From AAA044-D11 sp965268275 (GTDB taxonomy: Bacteria; Actinomycetota; Actinomycetes; Nanopelagicales; Nanopelagicaceae): a stretch of 64,000 nt of DNA. Location of the stretch: the NCBI GenBank assembly GCA_965268275.1, contig OZ254168.1, positions 124,001-188,000 on the forward strand, written 5' to 3'. The notes under the pieces were generated by a model. It had not been told where the DNA came from. It saw only the letters and a list, made by a program, of their open reading frames with translations, and did no database searches. The stretch's first letter is position 1; the number at the start of each line of letters is the position of its first letter. The translations under genes were made by a program, and so were the position numbers. This document shows positions 1 to 8,895 of this stretch, one piece after another.

Positions 1-729
1 CAAGATGTATTCATTGGTAAAGCTAACGTTCAAGTAACAGATGGACTAGAAGCATCTGCGCGTCGTGCACGTTATAAAGTTTTCCAGCAAGCAATTGAAA
101 CCTATAACCCAAGTTATTTTCTATTGGGCCACACTAAAAATGATCAGGCCGAAGGCGTGCTACTAGGTCTGGCACGTGGCTCTGGAACCAAATCATTATC
201 TGGCATGCAAGAGATTTCGGGAATTTTTGTTAGACCATTACTCGGTATCAATCGTGCAACCACTGAAATCGCCTGCCATGAAGCAGGTATCGAATTTTGG
301 AACGACCCGCATAATTCAAATCAAGATTTCACAAGAGTTCGGGTGCGCGAAAATATTTTGCCTCTACTAGAAAATGAAATTGGCCCAGGAATCACTGATG
401 CGCTTGCCAGATCGGCAAAGATTTTGCGCGAAGATGCCATGGCACTAGATGGATGGGCTGATGATGTTTTTTGCCAAGTCGATCCACTAGATATTGAGAT
501 TTCAACCTTAGCTGGCCTTCCGGTTGCGGTGAGGAGTCGAGTGTTGAGGCTGGCGATTTATGCTGCAGGAGCGCCTGCCGGAAGTATTAGCGCCTCACAT
601 TTAGAGCCGATTGAAGCTTTTGTGAGTGATTGGCGTGGTCAGGGCCACACCTCTCTCCCCGGTGGTGTGAAGGTTTGTCGAATTTCGGGCAGACTTTCGC
701 TCTCGAAACCTAACCAGCCTGAAAAGTAG
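1..729 (+). CDS. tilS: tRNA(Ile)-lysidine synthase TilS, 5'-truncated by the window edge
   Basis: TilS makes lysidine at position 34 of the AUA-reading tRNA-Ile, so that it reads AUA and is charged with isoleucine. The reading frame is open from base 1, so the first methionine-like codon inside (124) is not the start; the N-terminal ATP-binding P-loop lies outside the window. What is seen is the conserved LLGHTKNDQAE segment (codons about 41-51 of the visible part), the RVRVRENILPLL segment, and a C-terminal domain ending in TAG at 727-729. About 242 residues are visible. The next gene, hpt, starts 15 bases downstream, and tilS-hpt-ftsH is a standard actinobacterial order. Identification is secure; the start is not visible. 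Confidence 0.93.
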   Translation, partial: QDVFIGKANVQVTDGLEASARRARYKVFQQAIETYNPSYFLLGHTKNDQAEGVLLGLARGSGTKSLSGMQEISGIFVRPLLGINRATTEIACHEAGIEFWNDPHNSNQDFTRVRVRENILPLLENEIGPGITDALARSAKILREDAMALDGWADDVFCQVDPLDIEISTLAGLPVAVRSRVLRLAIYAAGAPAGSISASHLEPIEAFVSDWRGQGHTSLPGGVKVCRISGRLSLSKPNQPEK

Positions 730-744
730 AAAGAGAATCTCCTC

Positions 745-1296
745 GTGGATCTAGCAACAACTGGCACAGACATTGAACGCGTAATTGTTACAGAAGAACA
801 AATTCGGTCACGCCTTCTTGAGTTAGCAAAGCAAGTTGAAAAAGATTATGAAGGTAGAGATTTACTTTTGATTGGTGTGCTTAAGGGTGCCGTTATGACA
901 ATGGCAGATTTTGCAAGATCACTACAGCGACACATCGAGATGGATTGGATGGCCGTTTCGTCATATGGTTCTGGAACCAAATCGAGCGGCGTGGTTCGAA
1001 TTCTTAAAGACTTAGATCGAGACATCACGGGACGAGAAGTTGTAATTGTCGAAGATATTGTTGATACCGGTTTAACCCTAGGTTGGCTTAAGGCAAACCT
1101 TGAATCTCGTGGTGCTAAGAGTGTCGAGATTCTTACAATGTTACGTAAGCCCGATGCCGCAAAAGTTGTAGTCGATGTGAAATATGTCGGGTTTGATATA
1201 CCGACCGAGTTTGTTGTTGGTTACGGACTTGATTTTAATGAGAAATATCGAAACCTTGATTTCATTGGTGTTCTAGCGAAGCATATGTATTCATGA
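745..1296 (+). CDS. hpt: hypoxanthine(-guanine) phosphoribosyltransferase
   Basis: This purine-salvage enzyme joins hypoxanthine or guanine to PRPP to make IMP or GMP in the cytoplasm. At 183 residues it has the usual family length. The PRPP-binding loop IVEDIVDTGLT is at residues 101-111, with the acidic pair and threonine expected there, and the upstream GVLKGA loop is at 44-49. The start is GTG at 745, 15 bases after the tilS stop, with a purine-rich AAAGAGAA stretch upstream. The 3' end overlaps ftsH by four bases (ATGA), suggesting translational coupling. The choice between guanine and hypoxanthine cannot be read from sequence by eye. Confidence 0.95.
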   Translation: MDLATTGTDIERVIVTEEQIRSRLLELAKQVEKDYEGRDLLLIGVLKGAVMTMADFARSLQRHIEMDWMAVSSYGSGTKSSGVVRILKDLDRDITGREVVIVEDIVDTGLTLGWLKANLESRGAKSVEILTMLRKPDAAKVVVDVKYVGFDIPTEFVVGYGLDFNEKYRNLDFIGVLAKHMYS

Positions 1297-3341
1297 CCGA
1301 AAAAAACTCAAAGAAAGCTAAGCCATCAAGCAAGAAGAAAATAACTTTCACGAAAGCGCGCGCTCGTAAAGTTCTGCGAGGTCCACTTTTCTGGATAATT
1401 CTTGCGTTAATTCTGGTCAGCTTCTTTGGACGCCTTTCATCCAGTGGTGACAAATTTACTAAAGTAGAAACGTCAACAATTCTTGCTGCTATCTCAGCAA
1501 ATAAAGTTGACTCGGTTCTTGTAATTGACCGGGATCAGAAGATTGAAGTTGTCTTAAAACCCGGAAATTTTGTTAAAGGTTCAAAGAAGATCTATGCCTC
1601 TTACGTTGCAGGTGAAGAGCCGCAGATTATTGAGCTACTGACTAGCAACCCACCTCCGAATAAGTGGGACGTAAAGGTTCCGACTCAATCATTCTTAGCA
1701 TCTTTATTCTTGAGTCTCATACCGCTTTTGTTGATTGGTTTCTTACTTCTCCTCTTTATGGCAAACGCACAAGGCGGAAATCGAGTTTTCTCATTTGGTA
1801 AATCCAAGGCAAAACTTCAGACAAAAGAGATGCCGAAAAATACCTTTGCTGATGTTGCAGGAGCAGATGAGGCAGTTGCAGAACTTACTGAAATAAAAGA
1901 TTTCTTAGCAGCTCCACAGAAGTATCAAGATATTGGTGCAAAAATCCCTAAAGGTGTTCTTCTCTACGGTCCGCCAGGAACCGGTAAAACGCTATTAGCC
2001 CGAGCGGTAGCAGGAGAAGCGAACGTTCCGTTCTATTCAATTTCGGGATCAGATTTTGTTGAAATGTTTGTTGGTGTTGGTGCTTCTAGAGTTCGTGATC
2101 TCTTTGCACAGGCGAAAGCAAATGCACCCGCAATAATCTTTGTTGATGAAATTGATGCAGTAGGTCGTCAGCGTGGAGCCGGTTTGGGTGGCGGACATGA
2201 TGAACGCGAACAAACCTTGAATCAACTTTTAGTCGAGATGGATGGCTTTGAAGCAAACGGCCAAGTAATTTTAATTGCAGCAACTAACCGGCCAGATGTA
2301 TTGGATCCAGCGCTACTTCGCCCAGGAAGATTTGATCGCCAGATTCCGGTAGATCGTCCAGACTTAAAGGGTCGCACTGCGATTTTAGAAGTGCATGCCA
2401 AGAATAAACCCGTCGCAAAATCAGTTAACTTAGAGGATTTTGCAAAACGCACCCCTGGATTTACTGGCGCAGATTTAGCAAATGTATTAAACGAAGCTGC
2501 GCTACTTACAGCACGTGAGAATGCAAAAGTTATTACGAATGCTGCCTTAGATGAAGCTATTGACCGTGTCATGGCTGGGCCACAACGTAAGACCAGATTG
2601 ATGACCGAAGAAGAGCGCCGTATTACTGCTTATCACGAGGGCGGCCATGCACTTGTTGCACATGCACTTCCACACACTGACCCGGTTCATAAAATTACGA
2701 TTATGCCTCGTGGTCGTGCACTTGGTTACACAATGATTCTGCCTGATGAAGATCGTTATGCAACAACACGAAATCAAATGCTCGACCAACTTGCATATTC
2801 ACTAGGTGGCCGCGCTGCAGAAGAATTAATTTTTCACGATCCAACCACTGGTGCTTCAAATGATATTGAGAAGGCCACAAATCTGGCACGTGCAATGGTT
2901 ACGCAATATGGAATGACTGAAAAAATTGGTGCAATCAAACTTGGCGTAAGCGAAGGTGAACCATTTCTTGGACGCAGTTATGGCCATCAAAGAGATTATT
3001 CAGAAGAAATTGCTGGCGTCGTCGACGGTGAAATCCGAAACTTAATTGAAAATGCACACCAAGAAGCCTACGAAATTCTTGTTGCTAACCGCGATATTCT
3101 CGATGATTTAGTAGAAGTTCTTCTTGAAAAAGAAACACTTCTAAAGGATGAGATTGAGATGATTTTCAAGAAAGTTAGATTGGTATCAAAGCGACCAGCA
3201 TGGACGGGTTCAGAATCTCGCAAGCCAAGCACGCAGCCACCAGTTGCACTTTCACCTGCAAAACCACAGACACCCATAATTGAAGAAGAAGTTGCACCGG
3301 TTCGCAAACCAAGAAAGAAAGCAACACCACCAAGTGAATGA
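1293..3341 (+). CDS. ftsH: ATP-dependent zinc metalloprotease FtsH
   Basis: FtsH is a membrane-anchored AAA+ protease that degrades misfolded membrane proteins and selected regulators. The 682-residue protein has a Lys-rich cytoplasmic N-terminus, a first membrane helix near residues 30-50, an extracytoplasmic domain, and a second helix near 133-157. Walker A GPPGTGKT is at about 226-233, followed by Walker B IIFVDEIDAVG and the second region of homology ending in LRPGRFDR. The zinc site HEGGH is at about 448-452, with the downstream acidic ligand region TTGASNDIEKAT. The Pro/Lys-rich tail (last about 50 residues) is probably disordered. The gene overlaps hpt by 4 bases and folE by 8 bases. 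Confidence 0.97.
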   Translation: MTEKNSKKAKPSSKKKITFTKARARKVLRGPLFWIILALILVSFFGRLSSSGDKFTKVETSTILAAISANKVDSVLVIDRDQKIEVVLKPGNFVKGSKKIYASYVAGEEPQIIELLTSNPPPNKWDVKVPTQSFLASLFLSLIPLLLIGFLLLLFMANAQGGNRVFSFGKSKAKLQTKEMPKNTFADVAGADEAVAELTEIKDFLAAPQKYQDIGAKIPKGVLLYGPPGTGKTLLARAVAGEANVPFYSISGSDFVEMFVGVGASRVRDLFAQAKANAPAIIFVDEIDAVGRQRGAGLGGGHDEREQTLNQLLVEMDGFEANGQVILIAATNRPDVLDPALLRPGRFDRQIPVDRPDLKGRTAILEVHAKNKPVAKSVNLEDFAKRTPGFTGADLANVLNEAALLTARENAKVITNAALDEAIDRVMAGPQRKTRLMTEEERRITAYHEGGHALVAHALPHTDPVHKITIMPRGRALGYTMILPDEDRYATTRNQMLDQLAYSLGGRAAEELIFHDPTTGASNDIEKATNLARAMVTQYGMTEKIGAIKLGVSEGEPFLGRSYGHQRDYSEEIAGVVDGEIRNLIENAHQEAYEILVANRDILDDLVEVLLEKETLLKDEIEMIFKKVRLVSKRPAWTGSESRKPSTQPPVALSPAKPQTPIIEEEVAPVRKPRKKATPPSE

Positions 3342-3957
3342 CATAACTCCGGTTTCAATGGGACCACACGATGGTGGTGCCAAACGCGAGTTTGATCACG
3401 AACGTGCCGAAAAAGCTGTAACCGAATTACTAATTGCAATTGGTGAAGATCCAAGTCGTGAAGGTTTACGCGATACTCCAGGCCGGGTAGCGCGCGCACT
3501 TAAAGAGAATTTCGCAGGACTATGGCAGACGCCAGAAGAAGTATTGTCAACAACTTTTGATATTGGTCATCGTGAACTTGTGATTGTTCGAGATATCGAA
3601 GTTTTTTCACATTGCGAGCATCATCTAACGCCTTTTCACGGAGTTGCCCACATTGGTTATATTCCAGGAGAACGTGGCCAGATAACGGGCTTATCTAAAT
3701 TAGCAAGGTTGGTTGATGTTTATGCCAAGCGCCCACAAGTTCAGGAACGTCTGACTTCACAAATTGCTGACGCGATGGTTGAAGTGTTAAATCCTGCAGG
3801 AGTAATTGTTGTGATTGATTGCGAACATTTATGTATGTCTATGCGCGGTGTGCGTAAATCTGAAGCAAAAACTATTACAAGCGCAGTCCGTGGACAATTG
3901 CGAGATCCAGCAACTCGTGCAGAAGCTATGAGCCTTATAACTTCAAAAAATCGATAA
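3334..3957 (+). CDS. folE: GTP cyclohydrolase I
   Basis: FolE converts GTP to 7,8-dihydroneopterin triphosphate, the first committed step of folate synthesis. Zinc and active-site segments are visible: HCEHHLTPFHG in the middle and the IDCEHLCMSMRGVRK segment toward the C-terminus, which holds the second zinc cysteine. I chose GTG 3334, which overlaps the ftsH stop by 8 bases and gives 207 residues; ATG 3358 (199 residues) is a real alternative, since neither has a strong Shine-Dalgarno sequence. An in-frame extension further upstream into ftsH is unlikely because it would add only ftsH-overlapping Lys/Arg-rich sequence. folP follows after one base. Confidence 0.93.
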   Translation: MNDITPVSMGPHDGGAKREFDHERAEKAVTELLIAIGEDPSREGLRDTPGRVARALKENFAGLWQTPEEVLSTTFDIGHRELVIVRDIEVFSHCEHHLTPFHGVAHIGYIPGERGQITGLSKLARLVDVYAKRPQVQERLTSQIADAMVEVLNPAGVIVVIDCEHLCMSMRGVRKSEAKTITSAVRGQLRDPATRAEAMSLITSKNR

Positions 3958-3958
3958 C

Positions 3959-4762
3959 ATGAATTCAGAACGCACCTTAGTTATGGGGATACTAAATGTA
4001 ACCCCTGATTCATTTGCAGATGGTGGGCGTCATTTTGATTTTGAAGCTGCAATTAATCGTGCAAAGGAAATGATTTCTGAGGGTGTTGACATAATTGATG
4101 TCGGTGGTGAATCAACCAGACCAGGTGCAGATCGAGTAACTGAAGAAACCGAACGAGATCGCGTTATCCCAGTAATTACCGAATTGGCTGAACTAGGGGT
4201 AACGCTTAGCATTGACACCACTCGCGCAAATATTGCACAAGCAGCAATCGGAGCCGGCGCCACAGTAGTTAATGATGTGAGTGGTGGATTGGCTGATCCA
4301 AAAATGGCAGCACTAATCGCAAGTAATCCCAAAATCCAATATGTTGTAATGCATTGGCGCGGTCATTCGAAGGATATGCAGAAAGCAGCCGAGTATCAGA
4401 GCGTTGTAAGCGAAGTCAAAGATGAACTCGATAATCGAGTTATTGCGTTGACAAAGTCCGGAGTTCTTCCGGAACAGATTATTTTGGATCCCGGAATTGG
4501 TTTTGCTAAATCTTCAGCACACAATTGGGAACTTCTGAAGAACATTGACCGATTAAATCTCTTGGGTTTTCCGTTATTGGTTGGTGCATCACGTAAGCGT
4601 TTTCTTGGTGACTTGCTTGGTGCCACAGATGCCGATGATCGAGAATCAGCATCTATTGCACTTACAACTTACCTAGCTAAAGCTGGAGTTTGGGGAGTTA
4701 GAACACACTCGGTCAAACCCCATCGAGATGCGATTGCAGTTGTCGAGGAGATGCGCAAATGA
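3959..4762 (+). CDS. folP: dihydropteroate synthase
   Basis: FolP condenses 6-hydroxymethyl-dihydropterin diphosphate with p-aminobenzoate to give dihydropteroate; it is the sulfonamide target. The TIM-barrel signatures are seen: MGILNVTPDSFADGG at residues 9-23 and VGGESTRPGA near 48-57, with ILDPGIGFAKS and GASRKRFLG later. At 267 residues it has normal length. It begins at ATG 3959 one base after folE and overlaps folB by the ATGA junction at 4759-4762, so the four folate genes form one translationally coupled string. Confidence 0.96.
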   Translation: MNSERTLVMGILNVTPDSFADGGRHFDFEAAINRAKEMISEGVDIIDVGGESTRPGADRVTEETERDRVIPVITELAELGVTLSIDTTRANIAQAAIGAGATVVNDVSGGLADPKMAALIASNPKIQYVVMHWRGHSKDMQKAAEYQSVVSEVKDELDNRVIALTKSGVLPEQIILDPGIGFAKSSAHNWELLKNIDRLNLLGFPLLVGASRKRFLGDLLGATDADDRESASIALTTYLAKAGVWGVRTHSVKPHRDAIAVVEEMRK

Positions 4763-5121
4763 GCGATCAAATAAATATCACTGGCATTTCAGCAATTGGT
4801 TATCACGGAGTATTTCCTGAAGAGCGCAAGAATGGTCAGAGCTTCGTTGTCGATTTAAAACTTAACTTTGAATTAGCCCCAGCCGGTGAGAGTGATGATT
4901 TAACTAAGACAATAAATTATGCAAGTGTCGCCGAAGTGACAGTTGAAGAAATTACTGGCGAACCTGTTGCCTTAATTGAAACTTTGGCTACGCGAATAAG
5001 TAAGAGATTGCTCAAGGATTTTCCGTTGCTAGATTCAGTGGTTGTTACTGTGCACAAACCACAGGCACCAGTTTCGGTTACATTTTCAGATATCTCAGTT
5101 TCTATCGAGAGACACAGATGA
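4759..5121 (+). CDS. folB: 7,8-dihydroneopterin aldolase
   Basis: FolB cleaves dihydroneopterin to 6-hydroxymethyl-dihydropterin and glycolaldehyde. The 120-residue protein has the family opening INITGISAIGYHGVFPEER, where the YHGVFPEE segment carries the conserved Tyr and catalytic Glu, and the ETLATRISKRLL helix in the second half. It overlaps folP and folK by four bases on either side, which fits the adjacent steps of one pathway. Confidence 0.94.
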   Translation: MSDQINITGISAIGYHGVFPEERKNGQSFVVDLKLNFELAPAGESDDLTKTINYASVAEVTVEEITGEPVALIETLATRISKRLLKDFPLLDSVVVTVHKPQAPVSVTFSDISVSIERHR

Positions 5122-5561
5122 AAGCGGTAATCGCTCTTGGATCTAATTTAGGTAATCGCGAATTAAACATTGATAGTGCCATAGCAGAACTGGTAAAGAT
5201 AGTTGAGATAACCCATCTTTCGACCAATCACGAAACAGATCCAGTTGGTGGACCAGAACAACCTAAGTATTTAAATGCAATTGCAATTGCTGAAACCGAA
5301 TTAGAACCTGAAGAGCTTTTAATCGCCATGTTAGAGATTGAGAACAAATTAGGGCGAAAGCGTGAAGTTCATTGGGGCCCACGAACTTTGGATTTAGATT
5401 TAATAGTTTTCGGAGACGAAGTTATAGATTCCGAAATCCTGGTGTTGCCACATCCACGCGCACACGAGCGCAGGTTTGTTCTTGAACCATGGCTTGAAAT
5501 TGAGCCAGATGCCTATATTCCCGGAATCGGTAAGGTCGAAAGTATTTTGCAACAGATCTGA
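5118..5561 (+). CDS. folK: 6-hydroxymethyl-7,8-dihydropterin pyrophosphokinase
   Basis: FolK transfers pyrophosphate from ATP to 6-hydroxymethyl-dihydropterin, making the substrate of FolP. The 147-residue protein opens with ALGSNLGNRE and contains the signature WGPRTLDLDLIVFGD (about residues 85-99), with the two acidic metal ligands in DLDLI and the HPRAHERRFVLEP segment. It closes the folate string folE-folP-folB-folK. In Mycobacterium and Streptomyces a DUF3180 membrane protein gene follows folK; here panC follows directly after a 52-base gap. Confidence 0.95.
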   Translation: MKAVIALGSNLGNRELNIDSAIAELVKIVEITHLSTNHETDPVGGPEQPKYLNAIAIAETELEPEELLIAMLEIENKLGRKREVHWGPRTLDLDLIVFGDEVIDSEILVLPHPRAHERRFVLEPWLEIEPDAYIPGIGKVESILQQI

Positions 5562-5570
5562 TTCGCCCTG

Positions 5571-5576
5571 TAATCT
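5571..5576 (+). promoter_or_regulatory. possible -10 element for panC-nadB-nadC-coaX
   Basis: TAATCT sits in the 52-base gap between folK and panC. A start of transcription about 12 bases downstream would give a leader of about 31 bases carrying the GGAAAGGACTGG ribosome site before the panC ATG. No convincing -35 was found, so read-through from the folate genes remains possible. Confidence 0.3.
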
Positions 5577-5613
5577 ATAGACCACGAGCCCGGTACCCGG
5601 AAAGGACTGGAGC

Positions 5614-6411
5614 ATGGATCTAGATTTAAAACACCCAGTAGCCCTGGTACCAACTATGGGCGCGCTTCATGCCGGCCATGCTTCGCTAATCGAAATTGCT
5701 AGAAAATTTAGTTCCGAAGTTGTTGTCAGTATTTTCGTAAATCCATTGCAATTTGAAAACCCTAATGATTTTTCAACTTATCCAAAGAGCATTGATACAG
5801 ATGTCAAACTTGCGACTGCAAGTGGTGCAACAAAAGTATGGGTGCCAACATTCGATGAAATTTATCCAAACGATCCCGTGCTGATTTCTTCAGGGGAAAT
5901 TGGGAACCTATTTGAAGGAGTTCATAGGTTCGGGCATTTTGATGGAATGCTAACTGTCGTAAAAAGGCTCTTTGATTTGGCTTCACCCAAGTATGCAATC
6001 TTTGGAGAAAAAGACTTCCAGCAACTATTTTTGATTAAACAAATGGTTGCCCAAATGAAATTACCAATCGAGATAATCCAGGCTCCAACAATCCGCGAGA
6101 CAAACGGGCTAGCGATGTCATCACGGAATCAGAAATTATCAGTTGCAGAACGAGAGAGCGCCGCAGGGATTTATACCGCTCTCAGTGCGGCAAAGTCAGC
6201 TTCAGATTTGAATTCCGCACGATTGGAATTAAGTAAAGGGGTTCTGGCAATTCCAAACTTTCTTCTAGATTATGCCGAGATAATTGATGCGGACACCTTT
6301 GCAGTTGCAGACGATTCAACTGCAAATTGTCGTGCAATTGTCGCCGGTTGGATAAATGGCATCAGGTTGATAGACAATATGGCTATGTTGAACCTAGGTG
6401 ATTCCAAATGA
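5614..6411 (+). CDS. panC: pantothenate synthetase
   Basis: PanC joins pantoate and beta-alanine with ATP to make pantothenate, the CoA precursor. The nucleotide-binding segment VALVPTMGALHAGHASLI is at residues 9-26, followed by VSIFVNPLQF, FGEKDFQQL and the late MSSRNQKLS motif, all typical. At 265 residues it is shorter than the usual 280 or so because the N-terminus ahead of VPTMG is only 11 residues. The upstream frame is closed by TAG at 5578-5580, and only ATG 5614, preceded by GGAAAGGACTGG, is usable. It overlaps nadB by ATGA. panD is not next to it, unlike in M. tuberculosis. Confidence 0.95.
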   Translation: MDLDLKHPVALVPTMGALHAGHASLIEIARKFSSEVVVSIFVNPLQFENPNDFSTYPKSIDTDVKLATASGATKVWVPTFDEIYPNDPVLISSGEIGNLFEGVHRFGHFDGMLTVVKRLFDLASPKYAIFGEKDFQQLFLIKQMVAQMKLPIEIIQAPTIRETNGLAMSSRNQKLSVAERESAAGIYTALSAAKSASDLNSARLELSKGVLAIPNFLLDYAEIIDADTFAVADDSTANCRAIVAGWINGIRLIDNMAMLNLGDSK

Positions 6412-8018
6412 AATTACTTGCCGGAAAACCTGGTTGGACTGTAAATGCAGATGTAATTGTGATTGGCTCAGGTGTTGCAGGATTAACAACTGCACTAAAT
6501 CTGCGATCAAGTAATTTATCGGTTTTACTTGTTACAAAGGCAAGAATTGATGAAGGCTCGACAAAATGGGCACAAGGTGGAATCGCAGCCGCACTTGGAC
6601 CAGGCGATACACCTGATCAACATAAGAAAGATACTTTGATTGCTGGTGCTGGATTATGCGATAACGAAGCGGTAAATGTCTTAGTAACTGAAGGCCCAGA
6701 AGCTGTTCGTAAACTTATTGCGCGCGGTGCAGTGTTTGATAAATCCGAGAGCGGCGAAATTTCTTTAACCCGCGAAGGCGGACACTTACGTAATCGCATT
6801 CTGCACGCCGGTGGCGATGCAACCGGAGCCGAAGTCTCAAGAGCTCTTCTTGCTGCAGTAAATGAAGATAGCGGAATCGAAGTAATCGAAAATGCACTTG
6901 CTATCGATGTTTTGAAAAGTGACTCTGGTTCTGTTTGTGGTGTAACTCTCCACGTAATCGGAGCAGGTAGTCGTGATGGAGTTGGCCGAGCACTTGCCCG
7001 CGCAGTTGTAATCGCCACTGGTGGCTTAGGCCAGGTTTATGCGCAAACTACAAATCCTTCAGTCTCAACTGGAGATGGCGTTGCACTTGCACTACGCGCT
7101 GGCGCAGAAATTGCTGATGTCGAATTCATTCAATTCCATCCAACTGTTTTATGGCGCGATGACAGTTTAAGTGGGCAACAGCCACTGATTAGTGAGGCGG
7201 TTCGTGGTGAAGGCGCAGTTCTTGTAAATGATAAAGGCGTTAGATTCATGAAAGATAAACATCCACAAGCTGATCTCGCACCTCGCGATATTGTTGCTAT
7301 CGAAATTTTTAAGCAGATGAAAGAATCCAATTCACCACACGTCTGGCTAGATACCACCAAGATAAAAGACTTCGCTGAAAGATTTCCAACAATTTTTGCT
7401 TCTTGTATCGAAAGTGGAATTGATCCAAGAAAACAGATGATCCCAGTTTCACCTGCTTCACATTATTCATCTGGTGGTGTGAAGGTAGATCTAGCTGGGC
7501 GAACTTCTATTCCGGGGCTATATGCCTGTGGTGAAACTGCCTGCACCGGCGCACATGGTGCAAATAGATTAGCTTCTAACTCACTTCTCGAGGGCTTGGT
7601 GTTTGGCACCAGAATTTCAGCCGATATCGCTGCGAACATTGCAGACCAAGGTTCACCTAGCGAGAAAAATTCGCCCGAATTCTTATTGGACCCTGCAATC
7701 AAAATGACTTTGCAGTTAGCAATGAGTCAAGGAGCCGGAGTAATGCGCAGCGCACAATCACTTAACGAGACGCTTGCAACATTGCAGCAACTAGCATCGC
7801 ATACAAGTAATAAACCGTGCATTGAAGCTTGGGAAGTTTCAAACCTATATTTGTTAGCTACTGCAATTGCCCGGGCCGCCCTAGAACGTGAAGAAACTCG
7901 CGGATCCCATTGGCGGAGTGATTTTCCAGAGAGCAGCAACAGTTGGGTTAAACGATTAGTCCAAAGCTATGACAACAATGGAAATTGGCTTTCAAAGTTT
8001 GCCGAGGTGAGCAAATGA
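6408..8018 (+). CDS. nadB: L-aspartate oxidase
   Basis: NadB is an FAD enzyme that oxidises L-aspartate to iminoaspartate for de novo NAD synthesis. The dinucleotide fold VIVIGSGVAGLTTAL is at about residues 16-30, followed by the flavin loop STKWAQGGIAAAL, the substrate segment REGGHLRNRILHAGGDATG and the GANRLASNSLLEGLVFG segment near 390. At 536 residues it is family-sized. It overlaps both panC (ATGA) and nadC (ATGA). The partner quinolinate synthase gene nadA is not in this window. Confidence 0.96.
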   Translation: MKLLAGKPGWTVNADVIVIGSGVAGLTTALNLRSSNLSVLLVTKARIDEGSTKWAQGGIAAALGPGDTPDQHKKDTLIAGAGLCDNEAVNVLVTEGPEAVRKLIARGAVFDKSESGEISLTREGGHLRNRILHAGGDATGAEVSRALLAAVNEDSGIEVIENALAIDVLKSDSGSVCGVTLHVIGAGSRDGVGRALARAVVIATGGLGQVYAQTTNPSVSTGDGVALALRAGAEIADVEFIQFHPTVLWRDDSLSGQQPLISEAVRGEGAVLVNDKGVRFMKDKHPQADLAPRDIVAIEIFKQMKESNSPHVWLDTTKIKDFAERFPTIFASCIESGIDPRKQMIPVSPASHYSSGGVKVDLAGRTSIPGLYACGETACTGAHGANRLASNSLLEGLVFGTRISADIAANIADQGSPSEKNSPEFLLDPAIKMTLQLAMSQGAGVMRSAQSLNETLATLQQLASHTSNKPCIEAWEVSNLYLLATAIARAALEREETRGSHWRSDFPESSNSWVKRLVQSYDNNGNWLSKFAEVSK

Positions 8019-8893
8019 CATTTAGTAATTCACTTCAAGAACTTCTTTCGACTTCAGATCTAGGGTCAGAGAAACTTGAAAACTTGATTCGTATCGCCAT
8101 AGCCGAAGACTTGGATGGCGCAGAAGATGTTACTTCGGTCGCAACAATTCCTGAGCACCAGAGTTCGGTAGCCGAATTTTGGAGCCGCAAACCAGGAGTA
8201 ATTGCCGGAATTCCAATTGTTTGTGCAGTCTTGGAAATTTGTGGAATTACTGAATATGAAATCAAAAAACATGATGCAGAAGTTGTTCTTCCAAACACTC
8301 TTCTACTGATAGCAAAAGGCAAAACTCGCTCAATTCTGCTTGCCGAGAGAACTGCTTTGAATTTGATTGGTCGCTTAAGTGGTATTGCGACAGTCACAAA
8401 AAATTGGGTAGATGAAGTTGCAGATACAAAAGTTAGGATTCGTGATACCCGCAAGACAACGCCGGGATTACGTGAGTTAGAAAAGTATGCGGTCCGAATG
8501 GGTGGCGGCGAAAACCATCGCTTCTCACTTTCAGATGCCGCGCTAATTAAAGATAATCACGTCCTTGCTGCTGGTGGCGTAGCACAAGCATTTAAATTGG
8601 TTAAGGATAAATACCCCGACCTGCCGCTAGAGGTTGAAGTTGATTCATTGCAACAACTTCGCGAAGTAGTAGAGGCCGGCGCTGATTTAATTCTTCTCGA
8701 TAATATGACGATTGAAGAATGTCGGGCTGCAGTAGAAATAGTTTCGGGACGAGCAAAATTGGAAGCATCTGGCGGCTTAATCCTGAGCAATGCTCGTGCA
8801 TATGCAAAAACCGGAGTCGATTATCTAGCTGTTGGTGCACTTACACATTCTGCGCCAGTTCTTGATATCGGCTTAGATCTGAGAATGGAGTAA
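8015..8893 (+). CDS. nadC: nicotinate-nucleotide diphosphorylase (quinolinate phosphoribosyltransferase)
   Basis: NadC converts quinolinate and PRPP to nicotinate mononucleotide with release of CO2. The segment RIRDTRKTTPGLRELEKYAV, followed by GGGENHR, is the conserved substrate site; EVEVDS and LILLDNM are barrel strands holding acidic ligands, and LEASGG follows. I set the start at ATG 8015, inside the ATGA overlap with nadB and preceded by the ribosome site GAGGTG, giving 292 residues. An upstream in-frame start at 7985 lies inside nadB and is less likely. coaX begins two bases after the stop. Confidence 0.95.
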   Translation: MTFSNSLQELLSTSDLGSEKLENLIRIAIAEDLDGAEDVTSVATIPEHQSSVAEFWSRKPGVIAGIPIVCAVLEICGITEYEIKKHDAEVVLPNTLLLIAKGKTRSILLAERTALNLIGRLSGIATVTKNWVDEVADTKVRIRDTRKTTPGLRELEKYAVRMGGGENHRFSLSDAALIKDNHVLAAGGVAQAFKLVKDKYPDLPLEVEVDSLQQLREVVEAGADLILLDNMTIEECRAAVEIVSGRAKLEASGGLILSNARAYAKTGVDYLAVGALTHSAPVLDIGLDLRME

Positions 8894-8895
8894 AT

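Noticed and set aside
124..370. Starts of short reading frames inside tilS, including a start at 124
   Set aside because: The tilS frame is open from base 1, so these are internal codons of a truncated gene.
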